Origin: Mesorhizobium sp. NFR06
GTDB lineage: Bacteria > Pseudomonadota > Alphaproteobacteria > Rhizobiales > Rhizobiaceae
Assembly (NCBI RefSeq): GCF_900115245.1
Contig: NZ_FOVT01000010.1
Coordinates: forward strand, 62,001 to 126,000
Length of the DNA stretch: 64,000 nt
Direction of reading: 5' to 3'
Positions 38,987 through 47,584 of this stretch are shown piece by piece. A model generated the notes under the pieces. The model was not told the DNA's origin. It did not search any database and worked only from the letters and a program-made list of their open reading frames with translations. The stretch's first letter is position 1. Every line of letters begins with the position of its first letter. The position numbers and the translations under genes were made by a program.

Positions 38987-39487
38987 TTCGGCGTTAGCCC
39001 CTTCCTGCAGCGCCGCGCATCCTTGGGGCGAGCAAGGACGCTGCAGCGCTTTCATGTGGTGCATGGTTCCCTTCCGAGCCCTGGGTTCGGCGGTCATGCA
39101 CGGCCCCTCTTAAATCAAATATCTATTTTAAAAGAGTCTTCTGATTCTAAGAGTCTGTTGGTTGTGGTGGTTGCGACCTGTCCCGCCTGCGGCTCGAAAA
39201 GGCCAGTCAGCATATTGTCGCGTACTCACTTTCGCTATTTGGAGCGATCTGGGGACGACGCGGATTCGGGCTTTGGAGTCAAAAGCTTGGCCTTTGCCGT
39301 TGCGGGCCGTCGACTGTGGATGAAACCGGCCGGGAAAAGTTGATCCCCGGTTTTGTCCCCAGCGCCGCGACAAAGCCTACAGCGGGGCGAATTGTGGACA
39401 AGCAGCCATCTGATACAGTCGCTTTCTTAGCCAAGGCCCTCCCATCCAGCCTTGTCCACAATTGCCCACAGCCTGGACCCATCCCCT
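38987..39487. other. oriC: Putative chromosomal replication origin (oriC) between hemE and ppsR
   Basis: This 500-base gap lies where flanking genes diverge: everything conserved to the left is transcribed leftward and to the right rightward. It holds an AT-rich patch (39111-39135, TAAATCAAATATCTATTTTA) suited to unwinding, and several DnaA-box-like 9-mers: TCATCCACA (complement, 39315-39323), TTGTCCCCA (39353-39361), TTGTCCACA (complement, 39393-39401), TTGTCCACA (39452-39460), TTGCCCACA (39462-39470). hemE next to a DUF299 gene is the known context of Caulobacter Cori. Confidence 0.75.
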
Positions 39488-39495
39488 GTGAACAA
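39452..39495. promoter_or_regulatory. Cluster of three DnaA-box-like 9-mers at the start of ppsR
   Basis: TTGTCCACA at 39452, TTGCCCACA at 39462 and, on the complement, TTGTTCACA at 39487-39495. The last overlaps the GTG start of ppsR, so DnaA binding could repress that gene. Confidence 0.65.
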
Positions 39496-40309
39496 ACCTC
39501 AGAGCTTCTTTCACCTGCACCTGATTTCCGACGCCACCGGCGAAACGCTGCTGGCGGCGGGTCGCGCGGCCTCCGCCCAGTACAAGGACGCGCGCGCCAT
39601 CGAGCACATCTATCCGCTGATCCGCACCGAAAAGCAGGTCGCCAAGGTATTCGAGGATATCGAGGAGGAGCCCGGCATCATTCTCTATACCGTCGTTGAC
39701 CAGAAGCTCGCGCGCTCGATCGACGAGCGCTGCGCCACCATGGGCCTGCCTTGCGTCTCGGTGCTGGAGCCGGTGCTGACCGTCTTCCAATCCTATCTCG
39801 GCACGCCCGCAGGCCGCCGCGTCGGCGCCCAGCATGTGCTCGACGCCGAATATTTCCGCCGCATCGATGCTCTGAACTTCACCATGGAGCATGATGACGG
39901 CCAGCTGCCCGCCAACATGGACGACGCCGACATCGTGCTGATCGGCATCTCGCGCACCTCCAAGACGCCGACCAGCATCTATCTCGCCAATCGCGGCATC
40001 AAGACCGCCAACATCCCGATCGTGCTCGGCGTGCCGCTGCCGGAAAGCCTGATCGCCGCCAAGACGCCGCTTGTCGTCGGCCTTATCGCCACGGCCGAGC
40101 GCATCTCGCATGTCCGGCAGAATCGCGTCCTCGGCAACAGCGCCGCCTTTGTGTCGACAGACTATGTCGATCGCGCCGCGATCAACGAGGAACTCGCCTA
40201 TGCGCGCCAGCTATGCACCCGGCATGGCTGGCCGATGATCGATGTCAGCCGCAGGTCGATCGAGGAAACCGCGGCGGCCATCGTTGCCCTAAGGGGAAAG
40301 AACAGATAA
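39488..40309 (+). CDS. ppsR: Pyruvate, phosphate dikinase / PEP synthase regulatory protein (DUF299)
   Basis: A 273-residue bifunctional kinase/pyrophosphorylase of the DUF299 family, which uses ADP to phosphorylate and Pi to dephosphorylate a Thr in PPDK or PEP synthase. It begins with GTG (VNKPQSFFHLHLISDATGETL), has the P-loop-like GISRTSKTPTSIYLA and a C-terminal MIDVSRRSIEETAAAI. A TTG at 39452 in frame is an alternative but lies in a DnaA-box-like sequence. It is the first rightward gene beyond the putative origin and is equivalent to the gene right of Cori in Caulobacter. Confidence 0.92.
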   Translation: MNKPQSFFHLHLISDATGETLLAAGRAASAQYKDARAIEHIYPLIRTEKQVAKVFEDIEEEPGIILYTVVDQKLARSIDERCATMGLPCVSVLEPVLTVFQSYLGTPAGRRVGAQHVLDAEYFRRIDALNFTMEHDDGQLPANMDDADIVLIGISRTSKTPTSIYLANRGIKTANIPIVLGVPLPESLIAAKTPLVVGLIATAERISHVRQNRVLGNSAAFVSTDYVDRAAINEELAYARQLCTRHGWPMIDVSRRSIEETAAAIVALRGKNR

Positions 40310-40339
40310 TTGGGGACGCGTGAGCTGCCGCTTAGCCAT

Positions 40340-40430
40340 GCAGCGTTGCGAAGTGTGAAGGTAACGGCATGGATCCTAGGGTCTGCGCCGCGTCGCTTCG
40401 CTCCTTGCTTCGCCCTAGGATGACGACGGC
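40340..40430. repeat. Family A repeat, half element
   Basis: GTAACGGCATGGATCCTAGG + GTCTGCGCCGCGTCGCTTCG + CCCTAGGATGACGACG, the right-hand arm of the full element. Confidence 0.8.
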
Positions 40431-40497
40431 GTCATGACCTGCTGCTAATCGCAAGCCTTGGCGCCTGGCAATTGTGCGACCAAATAGCGAGCAGCCG

Positions 40498-40630
40498 ATG
40501 GCATACGAAAACTTTGGAGATTGGCCGAAACAACCCTCCCGTTCGTCATCCTAGGGCGGAGCAGTCGCGAAGCGACCCGGCGCAGACCCTAGGATCCATG
40601 CCGTTACCGTCGCCGAGGAGCGCAGCGGTC
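40498..40630. repeat. Family A repeat with tail module, opposite orientation
   Basis: TTTGGAGATTGGCCGAAAC (the complement of the GTTTCGGCCAATCTCC tail) is followed by GTCATCCTAGGGCGGAGCAG ... CAGACCCTAGGATCCATGCC + GTTACCG. Confidence 0.8.
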
Positions 40631-40693
40631 CAAGACATTGCTCGCTGCGGCGCCCATCTCCTGTTCGGTTCAACCTTTAGGCAACCACAAACC

Positions 40694-41293
40694 ATGCCCG
40701 AAAAAATCGTCCTCGCCTCAGGCAGCCCGTTCCGCAAATCGATGCTGGTTGACGCCGGGCTCGACATCGAGGCGGTGCCGGCCAAGGTCGACGAGCGCGC
40801 GCTCGAGGCGCCCCTGCAGGACAGCGGCGTTTCGCCGGAGGATGTCGCCTCGATCCTTGCCGAAGCCAAGGCGGTCGAGGTCAGCGAACGCAAGCCCGGC
40901 GCGCTGGTGCTGGGCTGCGACCAGACCTTGTCGCTCGGCGACGAGATTTTTCACAAGCCGGGCGACATGGAAGGCGCCCGCCGCCACCTGCTCGCGCTGT
41001 CCGGCAAGACGCATCAATTGAACAGCGCCGTCGTGCTCTGCCGCGATGGCGAGGTGCTGTGGCGCCATGTCGGCGTCGCCAGCCTGACGATGCGCAAGCT
41101 CGACCCGGCCTTCATCGGCCGGCATCTGGCCCGCGTCGGCGCCAAGGCGCTGTCGAGCGTCGGCGTCTATCAGATCGAGGGCGAGGGCATCCAGCTGTTC
41201 GAGAAGATCGAGGGCGACTATTTCACCATCGTCGGCCTGCCGTTGCTGCCGGTGCTGGAGGAACTGCGCGCTCTGGGAGCGATCGATGGCTGA
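40694..41293 (+). CDS. maf: Maf-like nucleoside triphosphate pyrophosphatase
   Basis: A 199-residue Maf/Ham1-fold protein that hydrolyses non-canonical or house-cleaning nucleotides to monophosphates. It begins KIVLASGSPFRKSML, with the catalytic GCDQTLSLGDEIFHKP (family GxDQ and Asp) and SSVGVYQIEGEGIQLFEKIEGDYFTIVGLPLLPVL. It overlaps the aroE start by eight bases, so maf-aroE-coaE form one operon moving away from the origin. The start at 40694 gives the expected length. Confidence 0.93.
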   Translation: MPEKIVLASGSPFRKSMLVDAGLDIEAVPAKVDERALEAPLQDSGVSPEDVASILAEAKAVEVSERKPGALVLGCDQTLSLGDEIFHKPGDMEGARRHLLALSGKTHQLNSAVVLCRDGEVLWRHVGVASLTMRKLDPAFIGRHLARVGAKALSSVGVYQIEGEGIQLFEKIEGDYFTIVGLPLLPVLEELRALGAIDG

Positions 41294-42119
41294 GAGGCGG
41301 GCCTTTGTCACCGGACATCCGATCGCGCATTCGCGCTCGCCGAAGATCCACGGCCATTGGCTGGCGAAATACGGCATCGACGGCAGCTACCAGGCGATCG
41401 ACGTCCGCCCGGAAGATCTCGCTTCCTTCCTGGGATCGCTGAGCGGCAGCGGCCTTCGCGGCGGCAATGTCACCATTCCGCACAAGGAAACCGCCTTCGC
41501 CCTGGTCGACAGTCGCGACGAAGCGGCCGAGACGATCGGCGCGGTCAACATGCTGTGGCTGGAAGACGGCCGGCTGTGGGGCAGCAATTCGGACTGGATC
41601 GGCTTTGCCGGCAACCTCGACCAATATGCGCCCGGCTGGGCGGCGAATGGCCCGGCCGTGGTGCTGGGCGCGGGCGGCGCCTCCCGCGCCGTGATCCATG
41701 CGCTGAAGCAGCGCGGCGTCAAAGACATCCGCATCGTCAACCGCACGCTGCCGAGAGCAAAGGAACTCGCCGGCCGGTTCGGCGCCGGGGTTTCCGCACA
41801 TGGCGCTGATGCGGTCGGCGGGCTGCTTGCCGATGCCGGCCTGCTCGTCAACACCACCTCGCTCGGCATGCACGGCGATGCGACCCTTGCCGCCGATCCG
41901 GGCGGCTTGCCGGACCACGCCATCGTTACCGACATTGTCTATGTGCCGCTCGAGACGCCTTTGCTTGCCGCGGCGAAGGCGCGGGGCCTCAAGACGGTCG
42001 ACGGGCTTGGCATGCTGCTGCATCAGGCGGTGCCCGGCTTCCAACGCTGGTTCGGCAGGAAGCCCGAAGTCACGCCCGAACTGCGGCGCATGATCGTCGC
42101 CGACATCGAAGGCCATTGA
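41286..42119 (+). CDS. aroE: Shikimate dehydrogenase (NADP)
   Basis: A 277-residue enzyme of the shikimate pathway for aromatic amino acids, reducing 3-dehydroshikimate. The N-terminal substrate domain has VTGHPIAHSRSPKIHGHWL (the conserved Ser-x-Ser) and GGNVTIPHKE with the catalytic Lys. The NADP domain has VVLGAGGASRAV and the loop VNRTLPRAKEL. The C-terminus has GLGMLLHQAVPGFQRWFG. It lies four bases upstream of coaE and overlaps maf. Confidence 0.96.
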   Translation: MAERRAFVTGHPIAHSRSPKIHGHWLAKYGIDGSYQAIDVRPEDLASFLGSLSGSGLRGGNVTIPHKETAFALVDSRDEAAETIGAVNMLWLEDGRLWGSNSDWIGFAGNLDQYAPGWAANGPAVVLGAGGASRAVIHALKQRGVKDIRIVNRTLPRAKELAGRFGAGVSAHGADAVGGLLADAGLLVNTTSLGMHGDATLAADPGGLPDHAIVTDIVYVPLETPLLAAAKARGLKTVDGLGMLLHQAVPGFQRWFGRKPEVTPELRRMIVADIEGH

Positions 42120-42123
42120 CGGC

Positions 42124-42717
42124 ATGATCGTGCTTGGCCTCACCGGATCGATCGGCATGGGCAAGTCGACCACGGCAAGGATGTTCGCCGATGCGGGCGT
42201 ACCGGTGCATGATTCCGACGAGACCGTGCATCGGCTTTACTCGGGCAAGGCGGCGCCGCTGGTCGAGGCGGCTTTTCCGGGCACGACGCAAGCGGGCGTG
42301 GTCGATCGCGACAGGCTGGCCGAGAAAGTGCTGGGTGATCCCGCAGCGCTGAAGAAGCTGGAGGCGATCATCCATCCGCTGGTGCGCGCCGACGCCGACG
42401 CGTTCCTGGCGAGGCACCGAGCCGCCGGCGTGCCGGTCGCCGTGCTCGACATTCCGCTCTTGTTCGAGACCGGCGGCCGCAACCGCGTCGACAAGGTCGT
42501 GGTCGTCACCGCGTCGCCCGAAATCCAGCGGGCCCGCGTGCTGGCGCGGCCCGGCATGAGCGAGGCGAAATTTGACGCCATCCTGGCCAAGCAGGTGCCG
42601 GACGCCGAAAAGCGCCAGCAGGCCGATTTCATCGTCGACACCGGTCAAGGCTTCGATGTCGCCCGCCGCGCTGTGGGGGCGATCATTGCCGAACTGCAGG
42701 AGCCGGATGTTTCCTGA
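42124..42717 (+). CDS. coaE: Dephospho-CoA kinase
   Basis: A 197-residue P-loop kinase performing the last step of coenzyme A synthesis. The P-loop GLTGSIGMGKST is near the N-terminus, followed by the substrate motif VPVHDSDETVHRLY and the lid region DIPLLFETGGRNRVDKVVVV. It is the third gene of maf-aroE-coaE and is followed by dnaQ after 179 bases containing a REP-like element. Confidence 0.96.
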   Translation: MIVLGLTGSIGMGKSTTARMFADAGVPVHDSDETVHRLYSGKAAPLVEAAFPGTTQAGVVDRDRLAEKVLGDPAALKKLEAIIHPLVRADADAFLARHRAAGVPVAVLDIPLLFETGGRNRVDKVVVVTASPEIQRARVLARPGMSEAKFDAILAKQVPDAEKRQQADFIVDTGQGFDVARRAVGAIIAELQEPDVS

Positions 42718-42720
42718 ATC

Positions 42721-42793
42721 CGCGTCTAAATCCAGGAAATAGAGCTGGTGTCGTCCAAAACCGCTTCACAATTTTCGGCATCATGCTCTGGGG
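42721..42793. repeat. REP-like element, family D
   Basis: AAATCCAGGAAATAGAGC followed by GTCCAAAACCGCTTCACAAT + TTTCGGCATCATGCTCTGG, the reverse complement of the element at 6219-6268. It separates coaE and dnaQ. Confidence 0.7.
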
Positions 42794-42896
42794 ATAACGG
42801 GGGCGGCCCGGCTCCTGACTCTTGCTGTCAGCAGCACCCATTGCCATTTCCCGCCAGGGCATCATGCTGTGCGCTTGCAAAGGCCAACTGATTCGA

Positions 42897-43601
42897 ATGC
42901 GTGAGATCATCTTCGATACGGAAACCACGGGCCTCGATCTGCGCGACGATCGCATCATCGAGCTCGGTGGCGTCGAGCTGGTCAACCGCTTCCCGACCGG
43001 CCGCACCTTCCACAAATTCATCAATCCGCAGGGACGCGCCATCCATGCCGAGGCGCAGGCCGTGCACGGCATCAGCGCCGCCGACCTGGTCGGCAAGCCG
43101 ACCTTCGCCGAAATCGCCGAGGAGTGGCTGGCCTTCACCGACGGCGCCAAGCTGATCGCCCACAACGCCACCTTCGATATCGGCTTCCTCAACCTCGAGT
43201 TCAGCCGGCTCGACCGCCCGGCCATCGATCCCGGCCGCATCGTCGACACGCTGGCGCTGGCGCGCCGCAAGCATCCGATGGGTCCGAATTCGCTGGACGC
43301 GCTCTGCCGCCGCTACGGTATCGACAACGCCCGCCGCACCAAGCACGGCGCGTTGCTCGATTCCGAATTGCTGGCCGAGGTCTATATCGAGCTCATTGGC
43401 GGCAAGCAGGCGGCGCTGGTTCTGGAGGCCGTGGCGGTGCAGATGAACGGCAACGGCGAGGTGGCCGATATCGACATCTCGATCGGCGCCCGACCGATCG
43501 CCCTGCCGCCGCGGTTGACGGAGGTCGATCGCGCAGCGCATGCCGGGCTTGTCGCGACGCTCGGCGAAAAGGCACTGTGGCTGAAGGTGGCTGTGGGTTG
43601 A
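42897..43601 (+). CDS. dnaQ: DNA polymerase III subunit epsilon (proofreading exonuclease)
   Basis: A 234-residue DEDDh 3'-5' exonuclease. Exo I reads EIIFDTETTGLD (D7, E9), Exo II LIAHNATFDIGFLNLE and Exo III KHGALLDSELLAEVYIEL with the catalytic His and Asp. The C-terminal part is the alpha-binding tail. The start at 42897 gives the canonical N-terminus; the frame is open for 25 more codons upstream. It lies about 3.4 kb from the putative origin, convergent with secB. Confidence 0.95.
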   Translation: MREIIFDTETTGLDLRDDRIIELGGVELVNRFPTGRTFHKFINPQGRAIHAEAQAVHGISAADLVGKPTFAEIAEEWLAFTDGAKLIAHNATFDIGFLNLEFSRLDRPAIDPGRIVDTLALARRKHPMGPNSLDALCRRYGIDNARRTKHGALLDSELLAEVYIELIGGKQAALVLEAVAVQMNGNGEVADIDISIGARPIALPPRLTEVDRAAHAGLVATLGEKALWLKVAVG

Positions 43602-43620
43602 GCGGACTACTGGCCCGGTA

Positions 43621-43660
43621 GCGATCCTTCGCGCCCCCCTCTGGCCTGCCAGCGTCTCCA
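43621..43660. repeat. Truncated family B repeat
   Basis: CCTTCGCGCCCCCCTCTGGC + CTGCCAG is one end of a family B arm, cut off just before the secB terminator. Confidence 0.6.
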
Positions 43661-43689
43661 ACAAAAAAGCCCGGCGCGAAGCCGGGCTC
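43661..43689 (-). terminator. Rho-independent terminator after secB
   Basis: On the minus strand AGCCCGGC-TTCGC-GCCGGGCT is a perfect eight-pair stem followed by TTTTTTGT. It ends the secB message and lies in the convergent gap with dnaQ. Confidence 0.9.
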
Positions 43690-43715
43690 TCGATACGATG
43701 TGGCGCCAGTTAGCC

Positions 43716-44216
43716 TCAGCTCACCTGGACCTTGCTCGCGGCCTGGTCCTCGGCAATCCTCTGCTGGAACATCTGCGCGAAATCGATCGGGTCGAGCATC
43801 AGCGGCGGAAAGCCGCCATTGCGGGTGGCATCGGCGACGATCTGGCGGGCAAAGGGGAACAAAAGCCGCGGGCATTCGATGAACAGGATCGGCAGCATGT
43901 GCTCCTGCGGGAAGCCGCTGATGGCGAAGACGCCGCCATAGACCAGCTCGACATTGAACAGCACTTCCTGGTCGAAGGAGGCCTTGGCGTTCAGCGTCAG
44001 GTTGACGTCGAACTGCTTGTCCGAAAGCGGGTTGGCGTTGACGTTGACGTTGATGGCGATGCCCGGAGCCTTGTCGCGGCCGCGCAGCGAATTCGGCGCG
44101 CCGGGGCTTTCGAAGGACAGGTCCTTCACATACTGGGCAAGCACATTGAGCGAGGGCTGGTTCTGGTTGCCGTTACCGTTGGCGGCGCCCGTCGCGGCGT
44201 CATCGTTGCTGGCCAT
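43716..44216 (-). CDS. secB: Protein-export chaperone SecB
   Basis: A 166-residue SecB. The conserved core includes SLNVLAQYVKDLSFESPGAP near residues 23-42, VNANPLSDKQFDVNLTLNAKA and the C-terminal LLFPFARQIVADATRNGGFPPLMLDPIDF. The tetramer holds preproteins unfolded for SecA. AAAGG lies upstream of the ATG at 44216. It is followed by a strong terminator. Confidence 0.97.
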   Translation of the reverse strand: MASNDDAATGAANGNGNQNQPSLNVLAQYVKDLSFESPGAPNSLRGRDKAPGIAINVNVNANPLSDKQFDVNLTLNAKASFDQEVLFNVELVYGGVFAISGFPQEHMLPILFIECPRLLFPFARQIVADATRNGGFPPLMLDPIDFAQMFQQRIAEDQAASKVQVS

Positions 44217-44370
44217 GAGCCTTTAGTCCTTTTGCCTGGGCAGCGTTGCTGACCGGATTGAAATCGCGGGTTCGCTACCATGGCCGGCCAGACAAAACAA
44301 GTTTTGCCGCCCTTATCGGCAGATGGAACAGGACAGCGCAAACGCTGGGGATTGGCGAACCGCCCCCAAC

Positions 44371-44480
44371 CTCGTCATCCTAGGGTCTGCGCTACGCTAC
44401 GCGTCGCTCCGCCCTAGCATGACGATCGCTATGGGCGTTTCGGCCAATCTCCAAGGCATGCCACCTGCCAACGCAAACAG
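44371..44480. repeat. Family A repeat with tail module
   Basis: CTCGTCATCCTAGGGTCTGC ... CGCTCCGCCCTAGCATGACG followed by GGGCGTTTCGGCCAATCTCC and ACCTGCCAACGC. Nearly the same sequence stands at 3363-3470. Confidence 0.8.
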
Positions 44481-44508
44481 AGCCGACCGGTCAGAATCCG
44501 GTCCGGGA

Positions 44509-45003
44509 CTAATCGTTTTTCAGCCGCCGCCACGGGGAATTGTGATCCGGCCGGTCCGGATAGTCGTCGCGCGAATAGTCGCTGTCGTCGAGGTCGATGA
44601 CGTCGTCGCGCCGGCGGGCCGAAAAGCCGCGGCTGAAGCTGGTCGCCATGACGATGCGGTTCTTGAGCAGCCGCCAGGCAAAGTCGCGCACCGGCGGCAG
44701 AAGCAGGAGAATGGCGAAGATGTCGGTGATGAAGCCGGGGATGATCAGCAGGATCGCCGCCAGCACGATCATCGCGCCATGCGCGAGCTGGCGGCTCGGG
44801 TCGCGTCCGGCATCCATTTCCGTCCGCACCCGCGCCATGACGCCAAATCCCTGATGCCGCAGAAGCAGGCTGCCGGCGACGCTGGACAGGATGACCAGCC
44901 CGACCGTCGCCAGGGCGCCGATTTCGCGGCCGACAACGACGAAGCCGGCGATCTCCAGCAGCGGCAGCAGCAGCAGGAACAGCGGGATGAACGAAATGCG
45001 CAA
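44509..45003 (-). CDS. fxsA: FxsA-family membrane protein
   Basis: A 164-residue membrane protein of the FxsA family, with hydrophobic segments at about 5-24, 29-46 and 75-105 and a charged, disordered C-terminus (RRRDDVIDLDDSDYSRDD). The N-terminal LPLLEIAGFVVVGREIGALATVGLVIL is typical. In E. coli FxsA affects exclusion of phage T7 by F plasmid; its basic role is unknown. The start codon appears to be TTG at 45003. It is divergent from the Tim44-like gene, and secB-fxsA-tim44 is a conserved set in this group. Confidence 0.88.
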   Translation of the reverse strand: MRISFIPLFLLLLPLLEIAGFVVVGREIGALATVGLVILSSVAGSLLLRHQGFGVMARVRTEMDAGRDPSRQLAHGAMIVLAAILLIIPGFITDIFAILLLLPPVRDFAWRLLKNRIVMATSFSRGFSARRRDDVIDLDDSDYSRDDYPDRPDHNSPWRRLKND

Positions 45004-45204
45004 GTCTTTGACCGATCGCTTTCTTCTTTTGCGGCGCTTGCGGACAATCGCCGCTGGCCTTGGCGCCCTTAGATAGGTATGGCTGCCTTTGATTTGAATG
45101 ATTGCGCCTGCCGTTCTATATGCTTTGAATGTTGAACGCTATGCGACCGCGGTCCCCAGGGGCTAAGCCGGTCCGCAAGGACAGGGATCGAGTTGGCGGA
45201 AAAT

Positions 45205-45912
45205 ATGGGTTTCTTCGACTTCGGCACGATTTTCTTCCTGATTGCGGCGGTTGTGATTTTTTTCCAGCTGCGCAACGTGCTTGGACGTCGCACCGGAAAC
45301 GAGCGTCCGCCCTTCGATCCCTATTCGGCGAGCCGCGCGCGCGAGGCTGATACGGCGCAGAAGCCTGAAAATGTGGTCTCGCTGCCGCGCAAGCGCATGC
45401 CGGGCGAAACCGCGGCCGAGACCTATGCCGATATCGACGCCTTCGCCAAGCCGGACACCGACCTCAACAAAGGCCTGCGCACGATCAAGGACAATGACGC
45501 GTCCTTCGAACCGAAGAGCTTCGTCGACGGCGCCAAGATGGCCTATGAGATGATCGTCATGGCCTATGCCGATGGCGACCGTAAGACGCTGAAGAACCTC
45601 CTGTCGCGCGAAGTCTATGATGGTTTCGTAGCCGCGATCGGCGAGCGCGAGGCGAAATCGGAAAAGATCCAGTCGTCCTTCGTCGGCATCGACAAGGCCG
45701 ACATCGTCGCCGCCGAGATGAAGGGTTCGGAGGCGCATATCACGCTGCGTGTCGTCTCCGAACTGATCTCGGCGACCCGCGACAAGGCCGGCGCCGTCAT
45801 CGACGGCGACCCGGAAACCGTGGCCGAGGTCAAGGATGTCTGGACCTTCGCCCGCGACACCCGCTCGCGCGACCCGAACTGGAAGCTCGTCGCCACCGAA
45901 GAAGAAGACTGA
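45205..45912 (+). CDS. Tim44/TimA-type membrane-anchored protein
   Basis: A 235-residue protein with a short N-terminal membrane anchor (FDFGTIFFLIAAVVIFFQL), a charged linker and a C-terminal Tim44-like domain (FVDGAKMAYEMIVMAYADGD...LLSREVYDGFVAAI...VWTFARDTRSRDPNWKLVAT). Mitochondrial Tim44 tethers the import motor; the bacterial homologue in Caulobacter was named TimA and lies in the inner membrane. ATG at 45205 is preferred over a TTG at 45193. It is the first gene of tim44-mltA-smr. Confidence 0.92.
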   Translation: MGFFDFGTIFFLIAAVVIFFQLRNVLGRRTGNERPPFDPYSASRAREADTAQKPENVVSLPRKRMPGETAAETYADIDAFAKPDTDLNKGLRTIKDNDASFEPKSFVDGAKMAYEMIVMAYADGDRKTLKNLLSREVYDGFVAAIGEREAKSEKIQSSFVGIDKADIVAAEMKGSEAHITLRVVSELISATRDKAGAVIDGDPETVAEVKDVWTFARDTRSRDPNWKLVATEEED

Positions 45913-45934
45913 GACATAGCGGCGGGGCCCAGTC

Positions 45935-47038
45935 GTGCCGCTCTCTCCCACATTCAGCCGGAAATCCTTCAGCGACTTGCCCGGTTGGGGCGAGGATGAC
46001 CACCGCGCTGCATTCGCCGCCTTTCGCCGCTCGGCCTTCCAGGCTCCGGTGAAGCCTTACCGCTCCGGATCGCTCGGCGTCGATTTCAATGCTTTTGCCG
46101 AGGCCTATGCCGAGGCGCGTGCCGTTTCGGAGCCGAATCGGTCCGCGGCGCGATCCTTCTTCGAACGGCATTTCGTTCCGATGCTGGTGGAGGCTGAAGA
46201 GGGCGCCGGTCTGGTCACCGGCTTCTATGAGCCCGAGGTCGAGGCCTCGCCGGTCAGGACCGAGCGGTTCGTCGTGCCGCTGCTTTCCCGCCCCGCCGAC
46301 CTGGTCGACATCGACGACGACAACCGACCCACCGGTATGGACGCCTATCTCGCCTTTGCCCGCCGCACGGATCATGGCCCGGTCGAATATTTCGATCGCG
46401 GCGCGATCGAGCGCGGCGCGCTGTCCGGGCAAAATCTCGAAATCGCCTGGCTCGCCGAAAAGGTCGACGCCTTCTTCATCCATGTGCAGGGCGCGGCGCG
46501 GTTGAAGATGACCGACGGCAGGCTCGCCCGCGTCACCTATGCGGCGAAATCAGGCCAGCGCTTCACCGGTCCCGGCAAAACCTTGAGCGACCTCGGCGAA
46601 ATCCCGCTGGAAAAGGTCACGATGCAGTCGATCCGCGCCTGGTTCAAGGCGCACCCGGATCGCGTCGATGAGATCCTGTGGCGGAACCGTTCCTACATCT
46701 TCTTCCGCGAGGCAGCGGTCGACGATGCCTCGCTCGGACCGATCGCCGCCGCCAAGGTGCCGCTGACGCCCGGCCGCTCCGTCGCGGTCGACCGCCTGCT
46801 GCATACTTTCGGCACGCCTTTCCATATCGACGCGCCGACGCTCACCGCCTTCGACCGGAAACCGTTCCGGCGGCTGATGATCGCGCAGGACACCGGCTCG
46901 GCCATCACCGGGCCCGCGCGGGGCGATCTCTTCGCCGGCTCGGGCGACGCCGCCGGCGAGATCGCCGGCGTGGTCCGCAACGCTGCCGACTTCTACGCGC
47001 TGGTGCCGCGCGCATTGATCGATGGAGCGCGCCGGTGA
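45935..47038 (+). CDS. mltA: MltA-family lytic murein transglycosylase
   Basis: A 367-residue peptidoglycan lytic transglycosylase. The MltA domain includes GLVTGFYEPEVEASPVRT and the FFIHVQGAARLKMTDG region. The C-terminal 3D domain carries RLMIAQDTGSAITGPARGDLFAGSGD with the catalytic Asp. The start appears to be GTG at 45935. No lipobox or signal peptide is visible before the SFSDLPGWGEDD opening, unlike E. coli MltA, so export must use another route or the start is wrong. It is coupled to smr by a GTGA overlap. Confidence 0.92.
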   Translation: MPLSPTFSRKSFSDLPGWGEDDHRAAFAAFRRSAFQAPVKPYRSGSLGVDFNAFAEAYAEARAVSEPNRSAARSFFERHFVPMLVEAEEGAGLVTGFYEPEVEASPVRTERFVVPLLSRPADLVDIDDDNRPTGMDAYLAFARRTDHGPVEYFDRGAIERGALSGQNLEIAWLAEKVDAFFIHVQGAARLKMTDGRLARVTYAAKSGQRFTGPGKTLSDLGEIPLEKVTMQSIRAWFKAHPDRVDEILWRNRSYIFFREAAVDDASLGPIAAAKVPLTPGRSVAVDRLLHTFGTPFHIDAPTLTAFDRKPFRRLMIAQDTGSAITGPARGDLFAGSGDAAGEIAGVVRNAADFYALVPRALIDGARR

Positions 47039-47559
47039 GCCGCCGCGACGATCATCTCAGCGACGACGACCGCATCCTGTGGAACCTGGTGGCGCGTTCG
47101 GCCCGGCCGCTGAAAGGCAAGGCCGTCGTCGAGATCCCCGACATCGTCGAGCCCAAGCCGGCACCGGCGGCCGCTGCGGCCAACGGCGTTCCGGCGACAG
47201 CCGCAAAACCCAAGCCGCAGCATGTGGCGCACGTGCTGGACGACCAGACGCTGCAGAAGCTGAAGAAAGGCCGGCTGCCGATCGAAGGCCGGGTCGACCT
47301 GCACGGCATGACGCAGGACGAAGCCTATTCGCTGCTGCTGACTTTCCTGCACCGCGCGCATGCCGGCGGCATACGCTATGTGCTGATCATCACCGGCAAG
47401 GGGTCGTCCTCCGGCGGCGACGGCATCCTGCGCCGCGCCGTGCCGGCATGGCTGTCGACCCCGGCCTTCCGGCACCTGGTGTCCAGCCACGACCACGCCG
47501 CCCGCAACCATGGCGGCTCGGGCGCGCTCTATGTGCGGTTGCGGCGGATACGCTCATGA
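47035..47559 (+). CDS. Smr/MutS2-domain endonuclease
   Basis: A 174-residue protein with an unstructured N-terminal half rich in Ala/Pro and a C-terminal Smr domain (VDLHGMTQDEAYSLLLTFL, VLIITGKGSSSGGDGILRRAV, HGGSGALYVRLRR). Smr domains in MutS2 and related proteins nick DNA or RNA. The start is GTG at 47035, overlapping the mltA stop. It is followed by a helix-turn-helix gene 26 bases on, and the two may be one operon. Confidence 0.93.
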   Translation: MSRRDDHLSDDDRILWNLVARSARPLKGKAVVEIPDIVEPKPAPAAAAANGVPATAAKPKPQHVAHVLDDQTLQKLKKGRLPIEGRVDLHGMTQDEAYSLLLTFLHRAHAGGIRYVLIITGKGSSSGGDGILRRAVPAWLSTPAFRHLVSSHDHAARNHGGSGALYVRLRRIRS

Positions 47560-47584
47560 GCAGGCCGGCCAAGAGGACGCGCCG

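Larger units (their letters stand above)
40310..40693. other. 384-base gap filled with two family A repeats
   Basis: Contains the family A elements at 40340-40430 and 40498-40630. The remaining 60 bases before maf should hold its promoter; no distinct motif was recognised. Confidence 0.65.
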
